DNA from: Earliella scabrosa
Taxonomy: Eukaryota > Basidiomycota > Agaricomycetes > Polyporales > Polyporaceae
Direction of reading: 5' to 3'
DNA length: 64,000 nt
NCBI GenBank assembly: GCA_022605405.1
Contig: JABYQQ010000002.1
Location: 2,170,001-2,234,000, forward strand
Part shown: positions 9,753 through 19,909 of the stretch, piece after piece
Numbering within the stretch: the stretch's first letter is position 1
Layout: each line of letters opens with the position of its first letter
Program-made: the position numbers and the translations under genes
The notes under the pieces: model-generated
What the model saw: only the letters and a program-made list of their open reading frames with translations
Told to the model about the DNA's origin: nothing
Database searches by the model: none

Positions 9753-12700
9753 TGCTTGCTCGATTTCAGCTAGCAGTGCTGTACGCAACTGCCTGCTGAC
9801 TCCTCGTCGACGATCCTTATCGCGTTGACGCAGCATTTCCGCCTCGTCGACCTCGTCGTAAAGCGGAATCGCCTTGCCGTCGATAAGGATCCTCCGGTGC
9901 TTGAAGTCCAACTCGACGTTATGTCGACGGAAGAAAGGCGTGCCTAGGATCACGTCGTACCGGTCGATGTCGACGACGTCAAAGTAGTGTTGTTCGTCGA
10001 CTTGGCCGACCTTCAGTCGTGCCCTTGTACCGTGCGTGATCTTCGTCCGACTATTCTTGGTGCCGAGTTGCAGCCCCATCTGCTCGGTCAGATTTATACA
10101 ATCTGACTGGGCGATGTACGCGACGACTGGGGACAACATGTCCGTTGTGCTCCCAGAGTCGAACAGCGCGTACGCGGTCACATCGTTGATGATGACTTCC
10201 GCGCATAACGGCCGTTGGTCCTTGAAGTCGCGTTGCGGCTGGTCCTTCGGTTCATTCAGTCGTCGGACGCGTGAGTCGTAAAGCCACGCGTTCTTCGCCG
10301 TCTTGTGTGTCGGCTCCTGTTCGATCCTGAATGCCTGGACGAGCTTCTCCGAGGCATCCAACAGCGGATCGGTCTGTACGACCGGTTGCTCGTTGGCTTC
10401 ATCGTCGTCACGACATAGCGTCATGACGTTCGTGTACAACTCGTAGTACTCCGAGTCGGACTGTTGACCGTCTAGATCAACTTCGTCTTCGGACTCGGCA
10501 TACAGCCCTTGATAGTCGTCCTCTCGATCGGATTCGGGAGGTTCCAGGCCTTCCGGTGGTTCGCCTGGCTGATCGTGGCCGTCCTCGGCTGTTTCGTTCT
10601 GCCCATCTTCGTCATTTTCGACGACGTGGTGGGCGAATAGCTTGACCTTAGGCTTTCCGTACATAGGACAGGCTGGGCTGTTTGCCCAGTGACCTGCTTT
10701 GCCGCACGCAAAGCAGGATCCCGAGTTCGCCTTGTTGGAGGACGAGGCTTGAGGTTTCGTCTCATGCCGTATAGGCGGTCTCTCTTGAGGGCGTCCAGGA
10801 GGTCGACTGGGGTAGGCGTCCTTCTTGACGAAGGGTGCCTTCTTCACCAGGATAGGTCGAGATGACCTCGAAGCGTCCGCCTTCTTGATGGGTTTGAATA
10901 GCAGCCTTGATGGCTGCGAGTAGCCCCCTTGCTTCTGGCCGGACCCTTGACGGGACGATCCTGAAGCTGGGTTCTGCGCTCTGCTAGGCGTTTCGTGCGC
11001 TGGTCGCCGTAGGCGGATGCCAGCGAGCGCGTCCTCAATTTGTAGAGCCAGCGTATAAAGGTCGCGGCTATGTATAGCCATCGGATCGATACCCCGCGAA
11101 ATGACGATGTGGTGTTCGAGTTCGCGCGGCAAGTTCGATAAGAACTTGTCCTTGAACACCTTTTCGCTGGGGTATTCGAACATCCGTTGGGCCCAGTGCG
11201 TCATATCTTGATACAGCTTCGCCACGCCTCCGTCAGGAAGCGGGCGATATCGCACGCGATCGAATTGGTTGCTGGCGTACTGGAACGCGTCAGTTAAGAC
11301 GAATCGCCTGTACAGTGCAATGACTGCACTCTCGAACGTCCAGTAGCGTTGTTGGCGGTACTCCGACTGGACGTTCTGGAAGAACCAGTTCGCCGCATCG
11401 TCGCTGAGTGCCCCCGCTAAGATGTCCACGCGATCGCCATCCATGTCTGGCCCGGTTACATGAAGTCGACGGCAGTAGTTGAGGACGTTGCTCAACCATA
11501 CGTTGAAGACAGCGTCGTCGTCCTTGCCGTTGTAAGCCGCTGGAGGCGGAATCTTCGAGTGTCGTAAGTAATCCGGGAGCGGTCCTGTGCTCGGCTGAGC
11601 CACATGGGTCTGAATCATCTTTACGATGTGCTTCAGACCTATGGAATCCCGCAGATTGGTCGCCGGGATTGGCTGCGCCACCGTAGTCGTCGGGAAGATG
11701 CCCGATTGGATGGTGGTCGGAGCGAAGGACGCTGACGGTGCGTACGAAGTCGCCGGCCACTGACCGGAGGCCGACTGATAGGTCGAGCCTAGGTTCACGG
11801 GCTGGTACGCGTACGGTGCTTGAGGTGTGGGTGGTCCCTGCTGTGGCTGCTGTGGTGCCTGGGGCGGCTGAGGTGGTGCAGCCTGCGGTTGAGCCGGCTG
11901 AGGCAGAGGAACCTGCTGTTGAGCAGGTGGCGGTTGTGGCGCCTGAGAGTAGGCCGCCTGAGGTGGCGGCCGAGCCGATGGCTGAGGGAGTTGACCTCCT
12001 TGTACAGCAGTTGGTTGCGGCACTGTGCCGGTTCGCACCCCGTATGGCTTGGGCGGCACGGGTGGTCCCGGCGTAGACTGAGATGTCTGCGCGCCGAGTC
12101 CGCCTGTGGCGGGTCCCGCTTGACGCTGCTGAATCCTGGCCGTGCTTGCTGACTCCGGGGCCGGGTAAGCTTTCGCGAGATGCGCAAAGCTCACATGGGA
12201 CGGTCGAGGTGCCAGCCGGGTAGGCTCTTGAGGAGCCGGACCCGGCGTGACAAGTCGGGGCATACTACTTGGGTGCCCTGTCGTCCTGTACTGAGGCTGA
12301 GGTCCATCTTGTCGCACCGTAGAGGCCGACGATCGTGCTGTCGACGTCTCCGTCGAACCAGATGGAAGTTGACCTTCCATCGTTTGATGTCCAGTTGTTG
12401 GGGATTGTGTGGGGAATGGTACTTGCGGTGGGTATGTCGGAACAGGAGCGGATACTCGTACCGAGGTGTCCGCCGTCTGAGCGTATTCCGTCTGCCCCCA
12501 TCCGCTGTTCTCCTGCGCTTGAGAGTATTCGCGGACCGAGTCGTCCCCTTGACTAAGTCCAGCGCGGGCCAGACGATCCGTGCGGTCTCTGCTAAGAACC
12601 CGTTCTATCTCGAGGCCTTGTTCGACTTCCCGAGAGTCGAAATCGTCGTCGTCATACTGGACTTGCGACGGTTCGGCCTCCTGAACCGGTGCGGCCGCTG

Positions 12701-13286
12701 AGAGGTTGGCCAACTCATCCGTGTCCAGTTGCAAGCCCATGTCGAGGGCGGTCTGCTGGATCTGGCGGAGGAACGCCTGGTCGTCTTGACTGCCGCGAGC
12801 GTAGTGACGGTGTTGTTGCAGCATCAGACTAAGCATCTGAGCTGCCGCGCTTTGCGGTATGCGTAGTATACCGTCATCCGTGTCGGAGTCGTCTTGTTGC
12901 GAACGCCGACGTTCCTTACCTTTACGGTCGGAGACGTACGGTGGTAGTGCTGAAGTAGTCGGTGCCTCTGTACGAGGCATGGAACCGGGTATAGGATTAT
13001 CGTCCGATCTATCTTGCCTATCGTAGTCTACCGAGTGTCTAGTGTAAGGTGTGGATGTCGCCGCGAAGTCAGTCCGTGAAGTATTAAAGGCCGAAGTCGG
13101 CCGCCGAGTAGGTGTAGTGCCAGCGAGTGTTGCACTCGTCATGGCTGGGGTACCGCGTCGAGATGTCCGTTCCAATGATATGCCGTGCGCCGTCGTCGAG
13201 CCTGTCGTTGAGTGTCGAGAGGCCGCCGACTGCGCGGAACTAGACGTTCGCGCGTAGTGGGGGTTGAGGTGTTCCTGAGGATCCAT
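9750..13286 (-). CDS. gag: Gag-protease polyprotein of the chromovirus
   Basis: The first ATG is at 13286, 60 nt from the 5' LTR, giving 1,178 residues. About 550 N-terminal residues are S/T/P/Q-rich and low in complexity. A retrotransposon Gag-type helical domain follows at about 575-745 (FNVWLSNVLNYCRRL through FKDKFLSNLPREL). Near residue 855 there is one zinc knuckle, CFACGKAGHWANSPAC, spaced CX2CX4HX6C and not the usual X4 before the last Cys. A retropepsin-like domain lies near residue 1043 (FDSGSTTDML) with a later VILGTPFF strand, so the protease is part of the Gag ORF. It should assemble virus-like particles in the cytoplasm and bind element RNA. The ORF ends at a UAG that is in frame with pol. 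Confidence 0.92.
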   Translation of the reverse strand: MDPQEHLNPHYARTSSSAQSAASRHSTTGSTTAHGISLERTSRRGTPAMTSATLAGTTPTRRPTSAFNTSRTDFAATSTPYTRHSVDYDRQDRSDDNPIPGSMPRTEAPTTSALPPYVSDRKGKERRRSQQDDSDTDDGILRIPQSAAAQMLSLMLQQHRHYARGSQDDQAFLRQIQQTALDMGLQLDTDELANLSAAAPVQEAEPSQVQYDDDDFDSREVEQGLEIERVLSRDRTDRLARAGLSQGDDSVREYSQAQENSGWGQTEYAQTADTSVRVSAPVPTYPPQVPFPTQSPTTGHQTMEGQLPSGSTETSTARSSASTVRQDGPQPQYRTTGHPSSMPRLVTPGPAPQEPTRLAPRPSHVSFAHLAKAYPAPESASTARIQQRQAGPATGGLGAQTSQSTPGPPVPPKPYGVRTGTVPQPTAVQGGQLPQPSARPPPQAAYSQAPQPPPAQQQVPLPQPAQPQAAPPQPPQAPQQPQQGPPTPQAPYAYQPVNLGSTYQSASGQWPATSYAPSASFAPTTIQSGIFPTTTVAQPIPATNLRDSIGLKHIVKMIQTHVAQPSTGPLPDYLRHSKIPPPAAYNGKDDDAVFNVWLSNVLNYCRRLHVTGPDMDGDRVDILAGALSDDAANWFFQNVQSEYRQQRYWTFESAVIALYRRFVLTDAFQYASNQFDRVRYRPLPDGGVAKLYQDMTHWAQRMFEYPSEKVFKDKFLSNLPRELEHHIVISRGIDPMAIHSRDLYTLALQIEDALAGIRLRRPAHETPSRAQNPASGSSRQGSGQKQGGYSQPSRLLFKPIKKADASRSSRPILVKKAPFVKKDAYPSRPPGRPQERPPIRHETKPQASSSNKANSGSCFACGKAGHWANSPACPMYGKPKVKLFAHHVVENDEDGQNETAEDGHDQPGEPPEGLEPPESDREDDYQGLYAESEDEVDLDGQQSDSEYYELYTNVMTLCRDDDEANEQPVVQTDPLLDASEKLVQAFRIEQEPTHKTAKNAWLYDSRVRRLNEPKDQPQRDFKDQRPLCAEVIINDVTAYALFDSGSTTDMLSPVVAYIAQSDCINLTEQMGLQLGTKNSRTKITHGTRARLKVGQVDEQHYFDVVDIDRYDVILGTPFFRRHNVELDFKHRRILIDGKAIPLYDEVDEAEMLRQRDKDRRRGVSRQLRTALLAEIEQA

Positions 13287-13346
13287 GGGTGTCGTTCTTG
13301 CACTTCTTGAGTAGAAATCCACTATACGTGGAGGAGCGTAAAAAAG
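13287..13346 (-). other. short leader between 5' LTR and gag ATG
   Basis: Only 60 nt separate the LTR from the gag start. The sequence after the LTR on the element strand (CTTTTTTACGCTCCTCCACG) does not begin with TGG and does not match a tRNA 3' end that I recognise, so no primer-binding site can be assigned. A small TCCAC-GTATA-GTGGA palindrome is present. Confidence 0.6.
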
Positions 13347-13562
13347 TGTAATAAGTCTTGATGATAGCCCGATTCACGCACGCCCGATGTACGCTGCACC
13401 AATCTCTATTCTGAGAAGTGCGTTGTACGGAGGGTCGTGGTGAAAGGCTGAGCTTTCGCCACGTCGGGCCGAGCGTCTTATAGGACGCTCGGCCGGTTAC
13501 CCGGATGCGATACATTATGTAATCTACGTGTAATCTAATCTTATCTTTCCGTTTCCGTTACA
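13347..13562 (-). repeat. 5' LTR of the chromovirus
   Basis: The sequence matches 2949-3164 over 216 bp. In element sense this is the promoter-bearing copy; the TATAAG motif lies in the loop of the 11-bp inverted repeat (13467-13477 with 13484-13494). Confidence 0.93.
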
Positions 13563-13567
13563 GTGGA
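13563..13567. repeat. target site duplication, right copy (GTGGA)
   Basis: GTGGA directly follows the CA end of the LTR and equals 2944-2948. It is also the start of the resumed kinase exon (GTG GAC TGG, V-D-W). Confidence 0.93.
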
Positions 13568-14187
13568 CTGGTACGCCCTGGGAGTGCTCATGTTCGAAAT
13601 GCTCTCCGGCCGCCCGCCATTCCAGTCGTCCGACGCCATCGTCCTGTACGAGATGATCGCGCAGGGCCCGGCCTGCATTCAGTGGCCGGCGTTCGACCCA
13701 AACGCGACGGACCTGATGCTGAAGCTCATGGAGCGCGACCCGTCGAAGCGGTTCGGGAACATGCAGCACGGCGCGGGCGACGTTTTCGCGCATCCGTGGT
13801 TCGCCGAGGTCGACTGGGATAGGCTCCTCAGGAAGGACATCAAGGCGCCGTACCTGCCGAATGTCGCGGCCGACGGTGATGCGAGCGCGTGAGTAGGGTC
13901 CTTGCACTGAGCGTGGCGCACTGAGCTGAGCTGAGGTTTCTTGCAGGTATGAGACATGTCCAGAAGACAGCGCATTGGCGTCCGAGGCGGACGGCGAGGG
14001 CGCGACTGACCCGTATGGCGAGCTGTTCCCTGATTTCCCCTACGCGCGTTGCCAGAGTGAAGAGCAGCCGGAGGTGACATCGAGGCGCTCCATGCTTATC
14101 GCGCTCTGTGCGTTTCTTGGTTCGTTGTTACGTGTGCGTAGTAGTAGGGATGCTTCTTTCTTGGACACGTTACCTCAGACTGCATGA
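13563..14187 (+). pseudogene. second PKA-like kinase, 3' part, disrupted by retrotransposon
   Basis: The interrupted exon resumes at the duplicated GTGGA with [14 protein letters not shown] and continues through the C-lobe ([24 protein letters not shown]) to 13888. A GT-AG intron (13889-13946) leads to the C-tail exon (YETCPEDSA ... DPYGELFPDF). The intron position equals that of the tandem copy at 818-903. After PDF the sequence does not end in the usual EYTS but runs about 45 residues further to a stop at 14187. This could be a natural extension or a 3' frame change. The reading frame is otherwise clean, consistent with very recent loss of function. Confidence 0.83.
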
Positions 14188-14868
14188 TTGAGACGCTCTC
14201 TAATCGCCCAGACTCGCGAGAGCCGCACTCTTCCAAGATTCAGGATGCTCAAAGGCGCGTATCTCTTCCAGTACTCCGGATCGACTCAGTCCGCTCGTGT
14301 AGGAACTTGAATGCCGTTCACACAGGAACTGTTTTCTTCAGGCCCGCAACCCAGGCTCTAGTTCATCGTCCCTCCGAGTCCTTCATCCGTGTGAGCTGGA
14401 ACCCACGTGTCACGGGCAAAGCCGTATGATGTTGCGATTGGGATATGATGCCTGCGGGTCCACCAGTTCGTAGCCCGCCCGTTTGCTAGCACCGTCAGTT
14501 ATCCTGATCGTCTGCCGTGGGATCGAAGAGACTAAGCTGATCCTGGATATTCTAGCTATGGACAATGATCGAAACCACCATCTCAGTTGTTGGAACATGA
14601 GTTCCGACGGGCGACCGATGACATGCCCGGCCCGTACGATACCCTATCCGCAGTAGATCAATTTCGATAACGTACCTTATTCTTGCCTTTTACGGACTTT
14701 CTCATTTACGTCCCGTTTTGGCACTGAACATTACTATAACTCGTATATAAGCCTCACGCGCGACCCTGTATTCCTTACGCGTTTGCTCGGTACAAACGCG
14801 AATCCATTCGTTTCCCTCCCGTGCTCGCGCGCTCGTCTCCGTGCTCCAACATCAGTGTCCGGCCGCAG
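14188..14868. other. intergenic with HET-gene promoter
   Basis: I see no coding signal. A TATATA motif at 14744-14749, about 120 nt before the HET gene ATG, is a good core-promoter candidate. Confidence 0.5.
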
Positions 14869-17101
14869 ATGTCCAAGCTTTGTGATCGATGCAAGGTCGT
14901 GGAACTCGACGACAAGGCTCTTGGTGGTTGTATCAAAACCTCCGAGACGGGCGAAGAACATGTCTCCTTTGACGTGAAGGGAGGGCTGCTCGACACATTA
15001 CACTACGAACTCAACGATACATTTCCAAACCTTCCACTTCTCTCCGCCTCCGCTTCCTCTGGTTGCGCTCTCTGCTCTGTTATCAGGGAGAAAATTCTGG
15101 AGAACACGGAGAAATATCAGCGTACATATCTGAAACTATCCCTCTGCGGCATGCGTTACCGACTGCAGAAATCAATCTGGCGAGAGAACAGCGAACCCTG
15201 GCTGGAGGCACTTCTGATCATCTTCAAACTCGATAAGGGAGAGGAGGAGACCCTGCATGCACTTCGATTTGATCTTCACGCTGACCCTACGGGTACGTTC
15301 ATCAAGTCGACCTCATGTAACAGTAATCCAGTGACTGATGTTTCCTAGATCCATGTGCCAGGTGGCTATCTATCCAACGACGGCCTCTCGTTTCACATGT
15401 TCTGTCGGATGCTGGCGTTGCAAGATTGAAAGAACTCATGAATCATGCGATGAAGGAAAGCCAACCTGATCCGGAGGCTTCATACGTTCCAACGCGCCTT
15501 ATCGATGTCGGCGGCAAAGACGGGCGTGAAGAGCCTCGCTTGGTGATCTCAGAGACATATCCGCCTCTTAACAACGATGAGAGCCACCCCGATTCGAGGC
15601 GATACATAGCGCTGAGCTACTGTTGGGGTCCTCCGGAGGCCGCAGCATGTCAGCTCAAGACCACACGGGATTCCCTGGCTGATCGCTTGCGGGGCATCAA
15701 GCTGGAAACACTTCCGAAGACGCTGCTGGATGCTGTGCTCGTTTGCAGAGCCTTGGGCGTACGGTATCTCTGGATTGACGCGCTGTGCATCATCCAGGGA
15801 GACAAGGAAGACTGGGAGAAGGAATCATACCAGATGGAAAACGTCTACTCCAACTCCCTGCTCACGATCTGTGCCGGACAAGGGGATTCCTGCCTGAGCG
15901 GCTTCCTAGAGCGTCAGCCTCTACCCCAGATCGACATCTCATTCACGTCCTCCCTGAACCCGTCGATATCCGGCACCTTTGCGATCTTCCAAGCGCCGGA
16001 GATGAAAAACATCAAGGATGACCTCAGCTTCTTGAACATGTGGCCCAAAGATCCGCCCATCATGGTCCCCTTCAGCACCTCAAAGCCCGGCTACAACCCC
16101 TTCGAAGCCGACATCGGTGATTCCAGTTGGAACACCCGCGGTTGGACATTTCAGGAGGCAACGCTGAGCCCCCGATTGCTACTCTTCGGTGTGCGTATGG
16201 TGCACCTGTACGTCAACAACGCGCGCGTATCCGAGGATGACAGCTGTGACGAGCACGACATACAGTGGGGTTACTCGCTCGGGAAACCGTATGACAAAGC
16301 GGAAGAAGCGTTCAGTGACTGGATCGTGCTCGTGCGCACCTACTCTAGTCGTGCACTCTCCCAGCGACACTCTCCCTGCCATGTCCGCTCTCTCCAAGCG
16401 TTTCGCCGACAAAAACTCATGACGACTTCCTCGCCGGCCTGTGGCGGTCATCGCTTCACCGGGGGCTTATGTGGGGCCACTTCGGCGTGCCGACCCCTGC
16501 GACCTTCCTCGATTCGGCTGCGGAGTATACAGCGCCTTCGTGGAGCTGGGCCTGCCAGCCCAATCTCGTGAGTTGGGTCTGGGAGATCAACGTCACGTCC
16601 AAGCCGGAGTTCCAGCTACAGGCCGCCGACATGGCCGTTGGCCTCAACCCATTCGGCCACGTCAAGACTGGCCAGCTGTTGCTACAGGCGAAGGTCTGCA
16701 AGCTACCGCCGTCGGTGCAACTGCGCCGCACGTCGGTCTACACGGGATTATTTTTTCCGTACGAGATGCACGTGCCTGAGGGAGGGTACATCGCGCATCT
16801 GCTGTTCGATTGGAGGCATCCCTCGGTTCAAGCTCCCATAGACCCGGAGACCGGAGAGGAGAAGGAGAATGGGCCTGTAGATCAGCTCTCGATGATGCTG
16901 GTTTCTAGTCGGCCTTACAACGATGCTGAGATGATGGGCCGAGAGGTGGACGATCCGGAGATCATGTTGGGCCTGCTTGTCCTCCCAACCGGCGATTCGG
17001 ACGAGTATAAGAGAGGGGGTCTGTTCTTGTCGGAGAGTCGTGACCTCGGAGGGAGGAGGTTCTGGGATCACATTCAGGCGCACCAAATTAGGCTTGTATA
17101 A
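14869..17101 (+). CDS. HET-domain (heterokaryon incompatibility) protein with two apparent frameshifts
   Basis: Exon 1 (14869-15292) starts MSKLCDRCKVV; intron 15293-15348 is GT-AG; exon 2 holds the HET domain with YIALSYCWG, YLWIDALCIIQGD, YSNSLLTICAGQGDSCLSGF and WNTRGWTFQEATLSPRLLLFG. HET proteins trigger programmed cell death after non-self recognition in fungi. The frame breaks twice near the end of the domain: after about 16355 (an extra C in a CCC run) and about 16415 (an extra A in an A5 run). The frame then continues MWGHFGVPTPATFLDSAAEYTAPSWSWA to 17101. Both breaks are in homopolymers, so sequencing error and real decay are both possible. The C-terminal part is a typical HET-family beta-rich tail. 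Confidence 0.82.
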
Positions 17102-17571
17102 AGCTTTCTAAGCCCGATATCATCAGCTCTATTTTTCCCCAGAAACATGCAACAGTAGGGGCACCATCAGTAGACTGTGAAAGACCATGACGGGAGCCCC
17201 TATGGGAAGCTCTGAGAGACACGACGATGAATAGCATAAGAACGTACGTATGAGCGCCATAAGCTTTACGTTCGAGATGTTAAAACAGACAAACTAGCAA
17301 ACCGTGGAGAAGGTAGTACGCGATGATGAAGGTAGAAAACTGGTAGCCTAGAGCCGAACGGCAACGTCAGTCGGAGCCACAAACAACGCAGGCTAAAATT
17401 GTATCGGAGCCTAGATAGTAGCGCTCGAAGGCTGTGTTCCAACTCCGACCGCATACGCAAGTATCCACCTCGACGCTAACCACCACTTAGTAGGTGCGAG
17501 GAGATGTCAGTAAGTATCGATGAGACTTGGGTTATGACGCTCTCTTATCTGAAAATGTACTGTTGCCAGAT
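17102..17571. other. intergenic
   Basis: I see no coding signal or repeat. It should hold the HET gene 3' UTR and the upstream region of the next gene. Confidence 0.45.
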
Positions 17572-19260
17572 ATGAATGCCGTGCAAGCTTCCCTGCTGTG
17601 CGATGATATCACGAAGTTGATCCTCGAAAATCTCGCTCCTGGCCCGCCGGTGCAGTCGGTCAAGACTGCCTCCGATGTCCACAAGAAGAAGGCCCGTCAT
17701 ATCTCTCAACTAACGCTTGCGCGAGTTGCGCGAACATGCAAGGGGCTGTCATCGACTGCGCTGGACGTACTGTGGCGCGAGGTTGACGACCTGATTCATC
17801 TGCTTTCGGTATTCCCCTCCTTTGTCAAGATAACAGGGAATCAAGCATCCTATGTGAGAACTATCTTTCCAGAAGACACCCCTTCACTGTTCTGATAAGA
17901 CGTATCTCTAAGACGTTCCATGGTCTGATCAAAGAACACGACTGGGCAAGATTCCAAACGTATGCCCAACGAGTGCACGTCCTACACGCCGAAGTGGGAT
18001 CTCGTCTCGAGCCCTCTGCATGGCTCGTCCTCTTCCACCACTATCACCGAAATCCCTTCCTACCGCGCTTGCACAGCCTCAGGGGGTGGCGAATAAGCAA
18101 TTCTACTTCTGGTATCGCCGAAGCGATGCTCCTGCAATCTCCAGAGCTACGTCACCTGGAGGTTGACACCCAGCAATACCAAGATGCGTCATTGGAGGCG
18201 TTCCAAGCCTTCCTCGAAGTCATTCAGCCTGCCCTCGACCGGCTCGACACACTGTCTTTGCACGGGACAATTCGCGAGAACAAGCCGGTCCGCGAAATAC
18301 CGTTCTGGAATCTCAGCCACCTACGTATGTTGGAGGTGACCTATCGGATCTCTAGGACGTACCCGATACTTGATTCACTCCTTGCGTTCCCCGTTCTGGA
18401 AACTCTATCCCTGAACATTGACAACACACCAATACCACTCCATCACGCCGACGGTCATGCTTTTGTCTCGCTGAAGAGTCTACGCCTTACCGGGGATATG
18501 TCTAATGTCCATAACGTCATGGGCTCGTACAGTTTCCCAAACCTGACCCAGCTTTCACTCACCGTACAAGACACCCGCGATCGGCCTGTGGACAACATTA
18601 TCGCAATCTTTCACACCATTCTCAAAGAACTGCCGGAAGCTCTTGACACTCTCAAGCTCACCTTGACAACGCCTGGTGTCGATTATCCATACGCCTACTT
18701 CTCTGATGCATCTGGCCTGCTCGAGCCCCTTCATGCGCGGCCTTCTCTTCGAGCCCTCACCTTGCATTTTGTCAATCTTTTTGCCAACATCCGTGACGCG
18801 GATCTGCGAGCCGTCGAGAAAGCATGGCCCAACCTCACGGTATTCGAATTCACCCACGACGTCGGACGACGACGTGCTGGATGAAATGCACGCGGACGAC
18901 GAGGACGAACTATCAGACTCAGTGCCGGCCGTGCAGACGGTCATCGCGTTCGCCGCAGCTCATCCACGTCTGGAGCGTTTCTCAATACCGTACATCGGCA
19001 TCACACTCATTCCGCCTTTGTACGAGGTCCCGATGGACCACAACCTCCGCTGGTTCGATGTCAAGTTCATCGAGAGCCACGTTCCTCTCTACACCCTCGC
19101 ACTAACCCTCGACCGGATGTTCCCGCACGTGGAGATATCGGAAGACACGGCTTTGAAAAGAAGCTGGTTCCGAGGAGAGGAGCTAAAGCTGCTGATGCTG
19201 GGACTTCAAGCCGGACGACGGGCCATGCATCGCCGCCGCGAACTGGCACCCACCGCTTGA
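17572..19260 (+). CDS. F-box-like protein, family copy 1, apparent frameshift
   Basis: Exon 1 (17572-17853) encodes an F-box-like N-terminus (DITKLILENLAPGP ... ARTCKGLSSTALDVLWREVDDL). Intron 17854-17912 is 59 nt and in phase 0. Exon 2 begins TFHGLIKEHDWARF and continues as leucine-rich-repeat-like helices and strands. Such proteins are common and expanded in Agaricomycetes and are presumed substrate adaptors of SCF ubiquitin ligases. Near 18870 the frame shifts by +1 inside a GAC/ACG-rich stretch; after it the sequence continues with the family C-terminus (VQTVIAFAAAHPRLERF ... GEELKLLMLGLQAGRR) to 19260. Comparison with the intact minus-strand copy at 29152-30799 shows that both halves belong together. 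The shift is an indel error or a real mutation. Confidence 0.75.
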
Positions 19261-19909
19261 CGCACGATGAATACTAGGGTATCATGTACGTCCGGTCGCC
19301 GCGGTGACCCATGCATCGAAGCTCGAGCTGACATGACCAGTTCCACAGTGAACGGTGATGAAGTGTTTGACGGTTCATATGCGTCAGGAGATTATCATTC
19401 ATCTTTGGCGAGGAGTGAAGAGTCGTGTAGAATAGGGCTACTGTATCACACTACGTTCGACCACAGACTACGTCCTTACGCCGCCCGTATGAGCCGCATC
19501 ACCTCCAAATGCGATGATTGTGCTCATCATATATATTCCGAATAGCAGGTTCCGGGATATGATAGCATCGATGGACCGTGATAAGTAGTCTCGCGCAGCG
19601 TACAGCGCGTCTGGGTGGCGAAGATCTCAAGAACGCCATTCAATTCTCGTTCTGTCGGACTTTTTCGGAAGGGCTGCCATGATGGGCGGAGAGGATACTA
19701 CTAACATAGTCATCGTGAGTAAGTTCGGATTCTGTCGTGAAATGGATAGAATCTGAACAGTCCGTGCAGACTCCCTGCTCCTTTCTAGACCAGGGTGCCA
19801 GTGGCGGCCACTGGCACGTGGCCCACTAGTAGCGCTGTCCGAGCGCGGCGGAGTCTTTTCTGCCAAATTCCGTGTCGTCACAGCTCTCGAGTCTCAACAA
19901 GTCTTCAAA
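19261..19909. other. intergenic between two F-box-like genes
   Basis: No supported gene. Small open frames here have no protein-like composition. Confidence 0.45.

Larger units (their letters stand above)
2949..13562 (-). mobile_element. Ty3/Gypsy chromovirus LTR retrotransposon, full length
   Basis: The element is 10,614 bp, bounded by two 216-bp LTRs (TG...CA) and a GTGGA target duplication, and transcribed on the minus strand. Order in its own sense: 5' LTR (13347-13562), gag-protease (13286-9750), in-frame UAG, pol with RT, RNase H, integrase and chromodomain (to 6180), a third ORF (5958-3388), a polypurine tract and the 3' LTR (2949-3164). The C-terminal chromodomain places it among chromoviruses. 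By eye the LTRs are identical, implying recent insertion. It splits an exon of a PKA-like kinase. All main ORFs are open, so it may still be mobile. The single UAG, the absence of an obvious primer-binding site and the extra ORF are the unusual parts. Confidence 0.95.

Noticed and set aside
2949..13562. Endogenous retrovirus with env
   Set aside because: The third ORF has no signal peptide, membrane span or fusion-peptide-like region, and the pol layout with a C-terminal chromodomain is that of a fungal chromovirus.
18830..18925. Intron explaining the frame change in F-box-like copy 1
   Set aside because: The only GT-AG pairs in range break phase or remove sequence that is conserved in the intact paralogue.
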